Shown here: one piece after another, positions 20,090-32,640 of the stretch
How the letters are laid out: every line of letters begins with the position of its first letter
Position numbering within the stretch: the first letter of the stretch is position 1
Origin: Gnetum montanum
Lineage: Eukaryota > Streptophyta > Gnetopsida > Gnetales > Gnetaceae
Assembly (NCBI GenBank): GCA_015680685.1
Contig: MNCI01011788.1
Span: 196,811-237,540, forward strand
DNA length: 40,730 bases
Reading direction: 5' to 3'
Position numbers and translations under genes: made by a program
Notes under the pieces: model-generated
Seen by the model: the letters and a program-made list of their open reading frames with translations, nothing else
What the model was told of the DNA's origin: nothing
Databases searched by the model: none

Positions 20090-22550
20090 TAAGTCTGATG
20101 GAGTTCATCAGCAGGTGCCCCAACAATACAAAGTGGTATATGGTCATCTTGATGAGTATGTACCTAATTTCATCTTTATCTTACACCAGCATGAACAACT
20201 GCAGTGGCATGACATGGAGGGCAACATTATGTTGCTACTTGATTGATTCGTTCTTGTGATGCTTCAACAAACACTTATATGATTAGGTCTCAGGGACTTC
20301 ATGTTGAGTACATTGTGCAAGATAATGATGCCAGGGATTATCATCCCACTGAGGCACAACATCTCAGGGATCGACAGATGGAATAATGCTACGAATCTAT
20401 GAAGGGGAAGTGGTTCAATGATTCCCCATTCCCACTGTACCAAAAAGATAACAGAGAATCCTTCTCTAGGGGCTTTTCATTCAGTGAAACCCCTCTCTTT
20501 GACTTCTGTGAAGGAGGTCAAAACCAGAACCTACAATCCATGATTCATAATCTTGGTTCTGGAAAAAATGGATTCAATGACAAAGGAGGATCCAAAGAGG
20601 GAAGTCGTGGAAGGGATGTAGACAAGAGATAATAGCATGATCATGGTCACAATCACCAAAAAGGGGATAGCAGGTACCGTGATGGTGCTAGTCCTCCTTC
20701 CTCTTCACCTTCGGCATCATCATCATCTTCTTTTGGCATTGATGGAAAATGTAGGGGGCACGACCATGATGGAGGTGACCAAGGGGATTGAATGATCAAA
20801 GGGACTGTCAGACAAGTGAAGATTGGGGGCATGGGTGCTCAAGAGAGATCCATTGCCATGAACAAAGGGGTAGTAGAGGGCATCAAATGCAGCAAAATCA
20901 AGGCCTCGATGAGCCTTTTCTTACTACCCAAAGTATGCTAAACATTGTAGAGGTAGTATGAATTCCCACAAGGCATGTAAAGGATAGTCAAATCAAAAGG
21001 CTAGACATGAACAATATCCCTAGGTTTGAAGGGGGATATAACTTAGATTTGTAGAACCATCTCCAAGCTTTCCAAGATGCATGTGCCTTGCAGAACATAG
21101 AAAATGAGTGGCTAAAGCTTAAGCTATTTCCAAGGACACTTATTGAAGAAGCAAAAAATTGGCACCTGTCCTTAGAATTGGAATCTATTAGATAATGGAG
21201 TACAATACTTGAATTGTTCAATGAAAAATATCAAACATACTCTCAAATGTCCAACTTGAAAAGGTAGATCCAAGGATGGAAACAAGGGACACATGAACCC
21301 TTGGACACTACTATAAGTTGACACTATTCCTTAATGCATAGATGTCTTGGTCATGGTTATTCTCAACTGGACCAACTTCGCCACATTGTAGATAGGCTTT
21401 GATCTAAAATGAGGAGAACCCTTGATGTCTATGCCCAAGGGCAACTATTAATATTAAGTGCCCATTGGATCCAAAGATTGATTACACAGGTAGATGAAGA
21501 GGAAGGAGAATTAAGGAAATGAGAAAGTGTAGAAGAGTATAACCACTATCTTGCCATTCACAAGAGGGAGTTACAATTATATGATAGTGAAGAAGAATCA
21601 TCACTTAATGAGATGGTGAATAGGAAAACCTTGTTGCTTCAAAAATTTTAATCTAAAATGATGACTAATTTTGATTAGTTATGGAACTCCATGGATAGTA
21701 GATTTCAAGCTATCCTAAAAACTGCTAAAAAGTCTAGAGAACAAGGTAGTGATCGTGAGTACAGGAGGCATAAGGAAGCTAAACATGCCTATCAAAGNTG
21801 ACGTTTTCCGTCGTTACAGCAGGAAGTGAATCAAATGATGACGGTGGATGTGACATTTTTCATTATGAACATCCTAAGGTATGTTGTCTTATTATGTTAC
21901 ACTTATAAGAACGTGGGATGTATGCCTTGAATCCATGACTAGCATAAAGGCAAACATCTAGAAGATTGCCTTATCATTAAGGCAATTCTAGGCAGTTCCA
22001 CCAACAACAATAGTATTATCCAAGTGGAACTCCATCACAAGAATATGAATAGTATTAATAGTGGCAACAACCATAGTCATGGGTGCTGGCACCATCAAGG
22101 TAGTAATACCCTTACAGAAAACCTAATCCATATGGGTATTATGTGTAGCAACCCTTGTCTCCACATGAATCTTCTAGTCACATTTCTACTTTTTAACCCA
22201 ACTACTACCCTCTTAATTATTATCAAACTCATTCTCCACATGTAATGAGGGATACCACCTTTTACCCTTATCCTCCTCTTATTCCTACACATGCTTCTCC
22301 ACCCTCTGCATAGCTACCACCTACTCCATCTATGTAGGGTGAACTTCCAACTCAACTGCAACAACGCAATGCTACTAGGGTCATTAATCTATGATCGATT
22401 GGTTCAGACACTCAATCAAAGAAAAGACCTTTCTTCCAATCCCATAGTCCACCTAAGTCCTCACATACACCTACGGTTAGCAACCTTGTTTCTCCATCTC
22501 CCTTTGTATTAAATTCCTTCAAGTCCCCTTCAAACCAAATACTACCCAGG
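20090..22550 (+). pseudogene. Element B gag and gag-pol linker, degenerate
   Basis: An N-part with an open stretch at 20399-20632 (MKGKWFNDSPFPLYQ, then a Gly/Lys/Arg-rich tail) is followed by His/Asp/Arg-rich and Ser-rich runs. The capsid-like core starts at ATG 21007 (MNNIPRFEGGYN), with NIENEWLKLKLFPRTLIEEA, FNEKYQTYSQMSN and YAQGQLLILSAHWIQRLI (to about 21500). A cysteine-containing segment (about 21845-21900, reading FHYEHPKVCC) takes the place of a zinc knuckle. A Pro/Tyr/Ser-rich linker follows to about 22550. One unresolved base is at 21798. Element C gag has the same order. Stops and shifts are frequent. Confidence 0.8.
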
Positions 22551-22559
22551 ATCCATATT

Positions 22560-23012
22560 ATTATGCTTACTCATGCCATATTTGATTGGATCTATGTTGA
22601 AAACCTTCATAGGAAATTAGTTGATCCTGGAAGTTCTCTTATTTATTTATAGATTTCTAGGAATGAACTATGTAAGGCTCTTCTTGATTCAGATTTTGTT
22701 GTCAACCTGATTTCTCATGAGATCTATATTGCATGAAACCTACCTCCTCTAAAGAAGAGCAATATCAAATTAGAATTAGTAGACTAGTCCATTACTATTC
22801 CATTGAAATTGGTAGAAGACATTGTGACCACTATTTATGGATGGTCTTATCCTGCTAATTATTTAGTGATCAAGGTGGAGAACTGCAAAGGTGACTTCCC
22901 AATCATCATGGGAAGGGCATGGCTATGCACCATTGATGCAAAAATAAGCATAAGAGATCTTTCCCTAGAAATATCTAAAGAAAATGCATTTAGGAAGATC
23001 AAGAAGAACTGA
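22560..23012 (+). pseudogene. Element B protease, degenerate
   Basis: The aspartic protease block reads LCKALLDSDFVVNLIS (about 22669-22716), where the family has LLD-x-G-A. About 60 codons on, an open stretch (22803-23012) reads EDIVTTIYGWSYPANYLVIK, then DFPIIMGRAWL and DAKISIRDLSLEISKENAF. The PIIMGRxWL block is the typical C-terminal part of plant gypsy proteases. Loss of the active-site Gly and upstream stops indicate inactivity. Confidence 0.78.
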
Positions 23013-23500
23013 GTTCTATGCATCGTGTATAGTGATACAAGGTGCAGTTATGTGCAAAAACTCTGGGTAGTGAAACGAGCATCCATCTTTGCATGCAAGC
23101 AATATGCACCATAAGCTAATATTCAAAGGTGTTTGTACACAGTAGCCACAAAACAAGAGGGCACCCAATGGTTGACTGCTAATTCTAAGAGTAGCACACT
23201 TTGCATGGAACCTACTGAGAGTGTGACATGTGCATATGTTGTGGGCATGGATGAACTAGAGCAAGTTCATCACCAACTCTCTAATAATGCAAATAATGAT
23301 ACTTATTGGGGAGTGTTGGAAATTCCTAAAAATTTCAAGCAAGAGCCCCTTGAATTAAAAACTCTATCAACCAACATGGAATATGCATTTTAAAAAAATA
23401 GAAAGCTAGTAATAATCAATGCCAATCTTTAGAATAGAAATAGATGATGTTAAAAGTGGTTGAAAAATATTCAAGAACATTTGCTTGGTCATATCCCAAA
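23013..23500 (+). other. Element B protease-RT linker
   Basis: It includes an open stretch (23133-23393) reading from MYTVATKQEGTQWLTANS to LELKTLSTNMEYAF. It continues the pol polyprotein and has no motif I recognise. Confidence 0.55.
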
Positions 23501-24860
23501 CTCACAAGGATTGATCCTAGGATATCCCAACATCGTATCTATACTAATTCGACCATGAAGTTAAAGAGGTAGCTACAAAGGTGATTAAACCCCAAACTAA
23601 AGCAAATCGTCAAGGAGGAAATCGAACAACTCCTTAAGATAGGGTTTATCTATCCCATTGTAGATAGTGATTGGGTTAGTCCACTCGTTATTGTACCTAA
23701 GAAAGGTGGCAAGTGGCAACTTTACATTAATTTTTGGCTACTGAATATGACAACATTCAAGGATCATTTTCCATTGCCATTTATTGATTAGGTGTTAGAC
23801 ACAATATCTGGGCATTGCTACTATAGTTTTCTAGATAGTTATAGTGGCTATAACCAAATCTAGATTGCACTAGAGGACCAAGCCAAAACAACATTCACAA
23901 GTCCCTGGGGGACTTTTTCTATATCACAAGATGCCTTTTGGTCTGTGCAATGCCCCTACTACATTCTAATGCTTAGTCCTTAGAATTTTTCAATAGTAGA
24001 TTAGTAGTGGTGTGGAAGTCTTCATGGATGACTTCTCCACTTATGGAGCTACATTTGAGCAAGCCTTGGATTGCCTTGAACATGTGCTAAAATGATGTGT
24101 TAAAACAAACTTGTAGCTTAATTGGTAGAAGAGAAATTTAATGGTCTAGGAGGGCATTGTGTTGGGGCACAAAATATCACAAGTAGAAATTAAGGTCGAC
24201 TTTGAAAAAATAAGGGTCATCTAAGGAATAATGCACCAACTAGAAACCATCAAAGATGTTTGGTCATTCTTTGGATATACTGGCTACTACTAGCGATTCA
24301 TAGAGAATTTCTGTAAGATCGCAAACCATTGGTTGAGCTGACAAAGAAAGATGCTCCATTTTTCTAGACCACGGAATGCGAAAAATTATTCCAACAACTA
24401 AAGGAGAAATTTTTAGAAACTCCAATTCTACAAGCACTTGACTAGTCCAGACCATTTCATGTTATGATGAATGCATCAAATTATGCCTTGGGAGCTATGC
24501 TTATACAAATGGATGACAAGAAACATCCATATTACATCCATTGTGCAAGTTGAAGCATTATGGATGTATAACTAATCTACACCAACATGGAAAAAGAATT
24601 AATGATAGTGGTGTTTGCTCTAGAAAAGTTAAGGCATTATGTGCTTGGATACAAAGTGTTTGTGTACATGGGCTACAATGCCATCTGCTTCTTGATGAAC
24701 AAGCTGATGGTGAGCCCCTAGGTTATACGATGGTTGATGATCTTAAAGGAATTTGACCTTATGATGGTAGATTGAAAGGGCACTAAGAATGTGGTCACTA
24801 ACCACTTGTCTCAATTGTGATGGGATGATAAAGAGAAGGAAAGTCCACTATTTGATTTGT
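23500..24860 (+). pseudogene. Element B reverse transcriptase and RNase H, degenerate
   Basis: RT blocks: IVKEEIEQLLKIGFIYPIVD (about 23608-23668), SPLVIVPKKGGKWQLYINFW, FLDSYSGYNQI (first catalytic Asp kept, about 23828-23862), a frameshift near 23915, PFGLCNAPTTF and VEVFMDDFSTYG (MDD, about 24018-24052). Connection and RNase H follow: IKDVWSFFGYTGYY (about 24250), MMNASNYALGAML (about 24463-24500; the catalytic Asp reads Asn) and ALEKLRHYVLG (about 24620-24650). The TDH block is damaged. At 24104-24160 the conserved KTNL...LMV...EGIVLGHKIS stretch is readable but broken. Confidence 0.88.
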
Positions 24861-24999
24861 TTCCTGATGAACTCCTTTTTGTTAGGGCTATAACTAAATA
24901 ATTTCCCACTAAACCTAAATGGTATGATGGCCTTCTCACCTATCTTCTTACTCAAAATATGCCATAAGGGTTGGACCACAAGAAGAAACAACAATTTCT

Positions 25000-26240
25000 T
25001 TACTAGGTAAAATTCTTCATGGAGATCAACAAACACCTCTACAAGGTGTGTGCTAATGGCCTAGTTCGTTGGTGTGTCCCTGATGTTAATGAACTACGCA
25101 TTCTCCAAGATGCTCATGAAGGTCCTTGTGGGGGCCACAATAGTAGGAGACCCACGACCATTAAAATCCTGATGGCAGGGTATTATTGGCCAATAATCTT
25201 CAAGGATGCTCATCAATACATCCACTCTTCTAAACACTACCAATGAGACGATGGAACGATTTCTTGAATGGAGGAACCTCAAAAGTGGATCCAACCACTA
25301 GAGCCATTTAAAATTTAGAGCATTAATTTCATGGATCCCATCACATCCATGTCAAATGGATAAGTGTACATCATAGTCATTATTGACTATTGTATGAAAA
25401 TGGGTAGAAGTAGTAGCCATCACCAATTGTACATCTTCTAATGCTAGTCGGTTTGTATAACAAAATGTTGTAAATAAGTTTGGTATGCCACGTGACTTAA
25501 TTTTTGATAACAGAACTCACTTTATAGGCACTACCTTTTGAAAGATTATGCAACACTTGGGGGTTGAACACAAACTAACAACAACCTACCACCCCCAAGC
25601 CAATGGCCAAGCTAAGGTTACTAATAGGAAAATGACAAAGATTCTAACAAGAACTTTTAGCACATATAACAAAGACTAGAGCACAAAACTCAATGATGCC
25701 CTTTGGGCCTACCGCTCAACATGGAAACTTCCTGTAGGCTATTCTCTCTATGATCTAGTGTATAAAAAATTAAGAACACTTCCTATTCAATTTGAGCTCT
25801 GTACACTTTCAACAACCTATGACCCCGACCTTGATTTAAGTCTAGCACAAAAAGAAAGATTAAGGAATCTTAACTTGTTAGACAAAAATCGATTGGTTGC
25901 CCTATCATCTAACGAGTTGCACAAGGCAATTAACAAAAAGCTTCATAACCTTAAAAAGGAAAGTCAAATTTTAGTTGAGAGATAAGGTCCTCTACTGGAA
26001 TCCCACACATGTACCTCATTGAACTAAGTTCCAAACGTTGTGGAAAGGACATTATATAATTCATGGAACTTTTCCTTCTAGGGCCATGATGATCTATAAA
26101 CCTAATAGCCTAGAAAAGAAACAGTTGGTCAACATACAACAAGTTAAACCTTTCCATGAGCATAAGCTAGCTAATTCAACAAACACCTCATTGGATGGAC
26201 AACCACGCTCAATCTTTTGAATCTCCTCCTTTCAACTTAG
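25000..26240 (+). pseudogene. Element B integrase, degenerate, catalytic Glu replaced by Lys
   Basis: N-part: RILQDAHEGPCGGHNSRRPT, then AGYYWPIIFKDAHQYI (about 25087-25225), with the zinc-binding cysteines lost (SSKHYQ). Core: IIDYCMKM (first Asp kept, about 25383-25405), LIFDNRTHFIG (second Asp kept, about 25498-25530) and TTYHPQANGQAKVTNRKM (about 25581-25635), where the catalytic Glu reads Lys. The C-terminal part WNPTHVPH, then FPSRAMMIYKPNSLEKKQLV and NIQQVKPFHEHKLAN, ends near 26220 with GQPRSIF and a stop. A long open stretch covers 25758-25985. Confidence 0.88.
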
Positions 26241-28060
26241 TCATGGGGGAGATGGTCATCCATGCTAATTATATACTTTTTATTTTACACCTTGGTTTTT
26301 ATTTTATACATTCTTTATCTTACACAATTTTATTTTACGTTATTAATTTTTCAAATTTTTTTACAACATCGTTAGTACGTTTTATTATTCTTTTCTTAAA
26401 TATTTTACAATTTCTTGTATATTTTCCTTTACTTGGATGTGATTTTCTTATTATGTTTTAATAATAATGAGCCTTATTGCTAACTGGGTACAGTGTGTTT
26501 GATTGATGTGGCCATGTGCTATTTGATTATTTGATTGTTGGTGTTTGGATCTTAGCTTTGAATATTATTATTGATGATTAGGACATGGTTTCTTTTTCAT
26601 GCAACAGGTAGTGAGTTCACAACATCCACCCATCCACAAACTCTATAGTTTTTCTTATTCTAGAAATGTGTAGTCTCTTTTTCATTAATAAAACTTTAAC
26701 GAATTTGTGACTTTGGTAGTTTCTAGATTTGGAAAAGATTCAAAGGTTTGAACAGGGTGTGACTTCAAGGGGATTCAGTACTCTTTGTGCCTTTTTGCTT
26801 ACTTGGGTGCATGTGTGTTTTCATGGATTTCTTATTATTCTGTGTTGACCAATAATAGGAAGTTGAATAAGTCTTTGCATGGTGTGGTTCCCATTTGATA
26901 TTAAAAAAAATGATGGGAATTCAAAGCACATCCCTTAGATAAGATAAACGAGCTACAAGAACTAGTTATGGAACTAGAAAGACATGTTACCCATGTTTGA
27001 AGTTCCCATCTAACTAAGGCCCTTCCTCACTTCTTACTTCTCTTTTTTTCTTTAATAAGGAATGGCGGTTGTTCTATGTGAGTACTCTTGTGTCTCAGGG
27101 GTNNNNNNNNNNNNNNNNNNNNNNNNNNNNNNNNNNNNNNNNNNNNNNNNNNNNNNNNNNNNNNNNNNNNNNNNNNNNNNNNNNNNNNNNNNNNNNNTCT
27201 ATGCTTTCCATGTCTCACCTCACTACTAGTTTCATGTTCTTGTTTGATGTGTCAAAATTCTTAAGTAGTTTTTCCTGGGTTTTTTTCTTTAACTCTCCAT
27301 AACCATTAATCATCCATGGGGCCTATGGACTCCTTGGTTTAAAGTTATGCAAGGGCAATCAAAGGCTTGTGCTTGCTTTGGGGAGGACCCACTTGCATAT
27401 CTTTTGGTTGGGTTAATTAAGTTCTTTACCCTTAGACATTCTTACAATACTCATCAGTGACATCAAATTGTGTGCATCTTCATAACGTTTTTCAGTAAAT
27501 CCTCTTTTTATTATTATGAATTCTTAAACCCTCTTCAAGCATTTCATTGCTTTTGAAATTTCAAAATTTAATTGACTGCTTATCCTTTTCACATATTTTT
27601 TAACTTTCCCACTAACATATTAATGGAATCAATCCACCATAATCACAACACAGTCAAGTGTAACCACCAATGAGATAAGGTACTTAAAGGCTATACATTA
27701 CACATTGCACACTAATCCATGATTTTGTTGTGATTGTAGTTGGAAGCGTAGACTGGAAGCGGGACTATCTTCAATAAAGAATAAGTAGTAGCACCTTGTG
27801 ACAAGGACTCTTCATGATTGTTGGGTCTTCTCTTTCACTCTTCAATTGCCAAAGGAGTTGGATGTTAGTTTTGTCCAGGGTGTTCACTTCTCTTGTCACG
27901 AATACCCAATTTTGTAAAAAATTGTAATCTTTACACTAGAAAATTTATTTGTTCCATCTGAGTTATTTTGAATGTTAGTTAATAATCTCATACCTATCTA
28001 ATATTTTGTACGGAACTTGTTCCTCCTCTTTTTCACTCAAATACAAGTTTTCATTTAGTC
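26241..28060 (+). other. Element B 3' noncoding region
   Basis: It starts with GGGGGAGATGGTC directly after integrase. It is AT-rich with T-tracts. GAAAGACATGTTACCCATG near 26980 and GCTTTGGGGAG near 27376 are shared with element A. The assembly gap 27103-27197 lies inside. Near 27735 the sequence GATTGTAGTTGGAAGCG resembles the splice-like GATTGCAG before the extra ORF of element A. No ORF follows it, so the extra ORF has probably been deleted. Confidence 0.6.
27103..27197. other. Assembly gap (95 N)
   Basis: Run of N bases within the 3' noncoding region of element B. The open frames spanning it on both strands are artefacts. Confidence 0.99.
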
Positions 28061-28069
28061 ATGGGGGTA
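28060..28069 (+). other. Polypurine-like tract of element B
   Basis: CATGGGGGTA directly precedes the 3' LTR. The identical sequence precedes the 3' LTR of element A. It is the expected plus-strand primer site. Confidence 0.75.
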
Positions 28070-28919
28070 TGATGAATTGTGTTTTGATGTGCTTTGATAT
28101 CAAATATGCGATATCAGAGCCTGGATATCGGATACCAATATCAAACCCCAAGATGCAATGTTCAATATCGAATATCATAAGGTATATGTTGGCCTATAAA
28201 TATAGTGCTTGGGCACACAATTTGGATATCAGTTTTTACATAGAGTAATGAAGTTCTTGTAGTTTAGCCATTCTAGAGTTAGAATATTTTTGAGTGCCTG
28301 TAGTAAGAGTATGAGTGTGTATGGACCTTTATTCGAGCATTGATGTACTTGAGCATAGTAGTGTGACGAAAATAAAGATAATCCCTTTTGATAATCCTTG
28401 TAGCACTGAGAATAGATTAATGTTTTCTTTAATGCATTTAATATTCATGCACTTTACCTTAATGCACTTTAATTAAGTAATTAATTTTTAGTTGTTAATG
28501 AACACAAGCACTACCACTTTGAGCATATGTGTAGCACTTGGCAACCTAGAAACACTTCACATTTGATAACCCAACAATGCTACATGTGTTCAGGATGTGT
28601 TCGGAGAGTGGGAACAAGTACTTGTGTTAGGCTAGCTAGGTAGTAGATAAATTAGACATTGAATTACTCTACCTTCTATTCTTGCTCTAGGTGATTAAAT
28701 TTAAAAAACACAAAATGATAAAAATTATATACCTTACTTGTAGTGCACCATAAAATTGTACCTTACGAGTGAAACTGAGAAGACAACGATCATCTTGATT
28801 AGACTTCACTTCTTAGAACTAGTGTACTTAGGAACTTAAGGTTTGTGGAGTTCAACTGGATTGCGTGTGAATGCTTGTGATTTGTATGGTTGGGTGTAGG
28901 GGTACCTCGTCACTCATCA
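28070..28919 (+). repeat. 3' LTR of element B
   Basis: It begins TGATGAATTG and ends GTCACTCATCA. It is collinear with the 5' LTR at 19051-19897, with many transitions. GATATC cores occur near 28096, 28109 and 28124 with variants around, and TATAAATA lies near 28194. It is followed directly by element C gag sequence on the minus strand. Confidence 0.93.
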
Positions 28920-30480
28920 TTGAGGATAAGTTTCACTTGAATAGTATGATTGTTGTTGGTAGGATTGACGGTAATTGCTTTGCAAGTAAGGTAATATCCT
29001 AGGCATTTGCTTTATCACACATTTTGAATTTACCGCATATGCACCTAACTCCTATAGGTGGGTCATGAGAGAACAACATTTTTTAGGATGTTTATACTAG
29101 CATACATTACATCCATCATCTTCTTCTAAACTAGAATTAGCAACCTCTTCTACAATAGTAGCTTTTCCTTTATATTTGTACATGTCATGTATTGCTTCTT
29201 TCTTTTTCTTCTTATCCTTTTCTTTTACTAATAGTTGCTTTGTCCTCTCTTCTACTATCTTTAATACTATCATGAATTTTTCATTTACATAATCTCATAT
29301 TTTCTCAACTTTTTTTTGCAATAGTAGAAACATAGTTTTGTATGGGCAAAGTCTTCCATTGGATTATCTCTTCCATGGAGTCTTCTTCTTATGTCTTATA
29401 AATCAAAATGTCTTTTTTCTCATAGATGGATCTTTGTTATATTCCTTTGTAGATTTTCTTTTTGTTAGTTCTCCTTCTTTGTTTGCTAATTGATCAATGA
29501 GTCTCTAGATTTGATGAGCATTTATTTTAGATAGTCTACCTTGAGCATAAACTCTAAGAGTTTCTCTTGTCTTATTTCTTAACCCATCAATTATGTGTGC
29601 TAGTTGTTTCTTTGGAAAGAAATCATGCCTTGGGTATTTGTGTAAGAGTAAGTAATATCTACTCATGGTTGCATCTAGGGACTCATGACTTCCTTATCTC
29701 CATCCTTGAATTTGTTTTCTCAGGTTCAACACTCTTAAGTAGGTCTAGTATTTGTTGTTAAAGAATTTTAGCATCATGCTCTACCTTCATATGGAGTCTA
29801 GCTTTAAGGATTGGTATAAGCTTTTGACCTTCTTTATTAGTATTCTTGGAAGCAACTTAAGTTTCTGCTACTCATTTTTAATGTTTTACAATGTAGAGGC
29901 ATCACAGAGGGCTTGTTGATGATGCTATGAATTGACATTATAGCCTTCCATAAACTTTGGAATGTTAGTCATCTAGAGTCTCTTCATGTGATTATTCCTT
30001 TAATGTCTTGTTGGAATGCATACAAACTCTTTAATATATATCATACTTCTAGTGGCTAGTAGGAGTTTATCATAATCTTCAAATTTGTCATGGTTTCTAT
30101 TATAGTACTAATGGCTCCTTCGATGTGTTTCATTATTTCTTCTCCTATGTCTTCTCTTTCTTCCTCTATATTCTTCTTCATCTTCATCATTATAATTTCT
30201 ATGTCCAGAATGGTATCTTTCTTAATTCCTTCTCTCATTCCTGCTAGGTAGTTTATTTCTATCTCTTTGTGAAGCTTTGTATCCATGTCCATGCTCTTTT
30301 TATTAGAGTTTATCAATGAGGTGATCAAAAGGATGGAGACCTATAAGAGTGATGTTGGCTTGATCTCCCTTTGTAATCCCTTGATTCTTCCTTGTTGGAT
30401 TTGCTAAAGGTCCTAGGTCTTTGGACCCTTCTTGTTTTGGGATCTATTCCCTCCCTTTTAGAAGTCTCTGTTAGGACTAA
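28920..30480 (-). pseudogene. Element C gag, degenerate, resumed right of element B
   Basis: Minus-strand reading from about 30480 to 28920. An Arg/Glu/Lys/Asp-rich N-part includes the open stretch 30328-30056. A capsid-like core follows: NIPKFMEGYNVNS (about 29965), NIKNE, LKLLPRILIKKVKSLY, LKFFNNKYQTYLRVLNLRKQ, HKYPRHDFFPKKQLAHIIDG and YAQGRLSKINAHQI (about 29545). A basic stretch and a cysteine-containing segment (DDGCNVC, YKHPKKCC, about 29125-29075) come next, then sequence ending at 28920. Order and spacing match element B gag. The gag tail continues at 19050. Confidence 0.85.
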
Positions 30481-31206
30481 ACATATTTTATGATGTAGAG
30501 AATCTTTAGTGTATAAGATAGGTTATCAAGAAATAAAGTGATGTTGATGAGAATTTTTAAACTGATGTTCCACATTTTCTTTCTCTAATGGTGATATCAC
30601 TTGAGATGTATGTTTGCTTGTGTCTTTCTTATGCCTTACTTCCACGATAGCATCTCTTTAGGCTTGGGCTTTTGTTGGGTGATAGGGTCTAGTCATGTTT
30701 TTTAAAACTTGATAACCATGTCTTGCTCAAGTATTACTTTCATGATAGCACCTCTTTGGGTTTAGGCTTTTATTGGTTGATGGGGTCTAGTCATGTCCTT
30801 TAAAAATTAATAACCTTCCTCTGCATGACCATGACTATATCTTAGTAGAATATCTTTGAGCATAGATGATATTGATTGATCAAGTAGTAATACAATGTTG
30901 CCCTATAAGTCTCTTCATTAGAATTGTTCATCTTAATGAAACATGATGGTAAAGTTTGATTAATAAGTGTCAACATATAAAATTCTAGTTTACATTAGTT
31001 CATTTCAAGTTTCTTTAGTATAAATTCTATCACTACTATCATTAATATTGTTAATAAGAGGAGAATTAATTCTATGTGTAGAAATCATATTTAATCAATT
31101 GAGTTTTATGTGTGTGTTTAAAAATATTATATCTCTTGAAAAGTGAATTTTAAAATTTTGATACAATGAACTTACATAATGTTAACTAAGTAGAATATTG
31201 ACACCA

Positions 31207-31226
31207 TTTCCTAGTAATGACATCAA
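31207..31226 (-). other. Primer-binding site of element C (tRNA-Asp type, decayed)
   Basis: On the minus strand TTGATGTCATTACTAGGAAA follows the LTR end directly. Compared with the Athila/Tat-type PBS TGGCGCCGTTGCCGGGGA, all differences within those 18 bases are G-to-A or C-to-T, at partly different sites than in element B. Confidence 0.6.
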
Positions 31227-31720
31227 TGATGAGTGATGAGTGTTCCCAATGCCTAATCATATAAATCATACAAGCATACGTGTGCAACTTGATTATAATC
31301 TATGGATGGAACAATATGTACTCAAGCTAGTTAATATAAAGATTGTTGATTGTTGTCCTCTCACTGAAGTTAGTAATAATTAAAATATATACTTTAACTC
31401 ATAGTAAGGCATATGATATAATGATATTGATCAACATCTATAAAGTAAAGGTAAAATATGGTAAAGTAATATTAATTCTAACTAAATACTAAATAGTAGA
31501 AATAAATGCTAGTCTAGCCTAGTCTCTAGTCCTGGTCTGTCATTCATGTCCTAGGTTCATACAATTGTCACTGGGATTACCAAGTAACTTGCTATTGGGT
31601 GAACCAAGTAATGTCACTACTAGGTTACCAAATTGTTATGGTAGGAATCATTGTAATAATGAAAGTCAACACAACCTGGCACAAAATTGATCATGGTAAT
31701 CTCTTGATCATTGAACAATC
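31227..31720 (-). repeat. 5' LTR of element C, recognisable 3' part
   Basis: On the minus strand it ends CACTCATCACTCATCA, a duplicated CTCATCA terminus, directly before the PBS. Shared LTR landmarks are readable: ACTTGGTAATCCCAG (about 31584-31570), CTTGGTTCACCC, ATGCTTGTATGATTTATATG (about 31277-31258) and the block before CTCATCA. Beyond about 31720 I cannot follow the alignment. The U3 part with its TATA box is not recognisable, so the outer end is unknown. Confidence 0.65.
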
Positions 31721-32640
31721 AAGGAAAACTAATCTTTCAAATAATCTTCCTCAAATTGAAAGGGGATTTGCAAATCGTGGGAAAAATTTGATAGTTTGGG
31801 CCAAACATTAGTTAATTAAAAGTAGAAGAGAAAAATGTATGCGTGGAATAGCCAGTAGAAAATGTACAGAGATCTTATGCAAATCTATACAAAATGAAGC
31901 ATAGTGTGTGGTTGATAAGTAAAAGCGATTAGCAATGAGATGCAAAGCGAAAAACAAATCTAATCTATTAATGTTTTGAACCAAGAAAAATGTAGGGAAA
32001 ACAAAAATTAGATCCATAACAAATCTAGATTATAATAAAGATAGAAAGCTTAAAGGAAAAAACCCAGGTCACAACAAAGCTAAGAGACTAGGAACCTACA
32101 AAAAGATGTTCCAAGACATATACTAGGGATTAGAGGCATTTAATGAGGATTTGTGTTACCCTGCTCTTTCTCCAATGCATGCACTTGATGTAGATATGAT
32201 GGGAACAATAATAGATGTGGTGTTTAACAAAGCAGAGGGAAGGATAAGATCGATATGTTAACCTAATTCCAAGCAGTTTCTCTATGTGTCAAGAGGACAA
32301 CATGAAGGGGATACAATGTGTAAATAAAGAAAATGGGAAGAGAGAAAGAGAAGGCATTTATTCTATAGAAAGGTAATGTTTTTGGAAAGAGGTTTTCAAA
32401 TTTCTAATCACAAGGAATGTTAACTACGTTGAGTAGTAAAGACAGCTGCAAGTGCTAAGTAGATCTCCAAAATGTTAACCAAATGTCTAAAAGGCTAACT
32501 TGATGTCTAAAGAGCCAATTAGAAGGTAACAATGTCAATCATTGGTGTTTTTGGAACATTACTATTTTAACTGTTTACATATATGTATGATCTTCTATGA
32601 AACTGCTCTCATCAAGAAAGAAAATTTTGAATCATAAGGT
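31721..32640. other. Unassigned AT-rich stretch
   Basis: It may include the decayed U3 of the element C LTR on its left. No reading frame with recognisable motifs is seen on either strand. Confidence 0.5.

Larger units (their letters stand above)
19051..28919 (+). mobile_element. Gypsy element B (Ogre/Tat/Athila-type), full length, decayed, about 9.9 kb
   Basis: It is bounded by two direct LTRs (19051-19897 and 28070-28919) with ends TGATGA...TCATCA. Inside are a primer-binding site, gag, protease, RT, RNase H, integrase, a 3' noncoding region with a 95-base assembly gap, and a polypurine-like tract. It interrupts the gag of minus-strand element C. The C reading stops at 19050 and resumes at 28920 with homologous order intact. 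The flanks CTAAG (19046-19050) and TTGAG (28920-28924) fit a decayed 5-bp duplication that differs only by transitions. The LTRs differ at roughly one site in ten by eye, so the insertion is old. Confidence 0.92.

Noticed and set aside
27027-27302. Open frames on both strands across the N run
   Set aside because: They are open only because the 95 N bases contain no stop codons.
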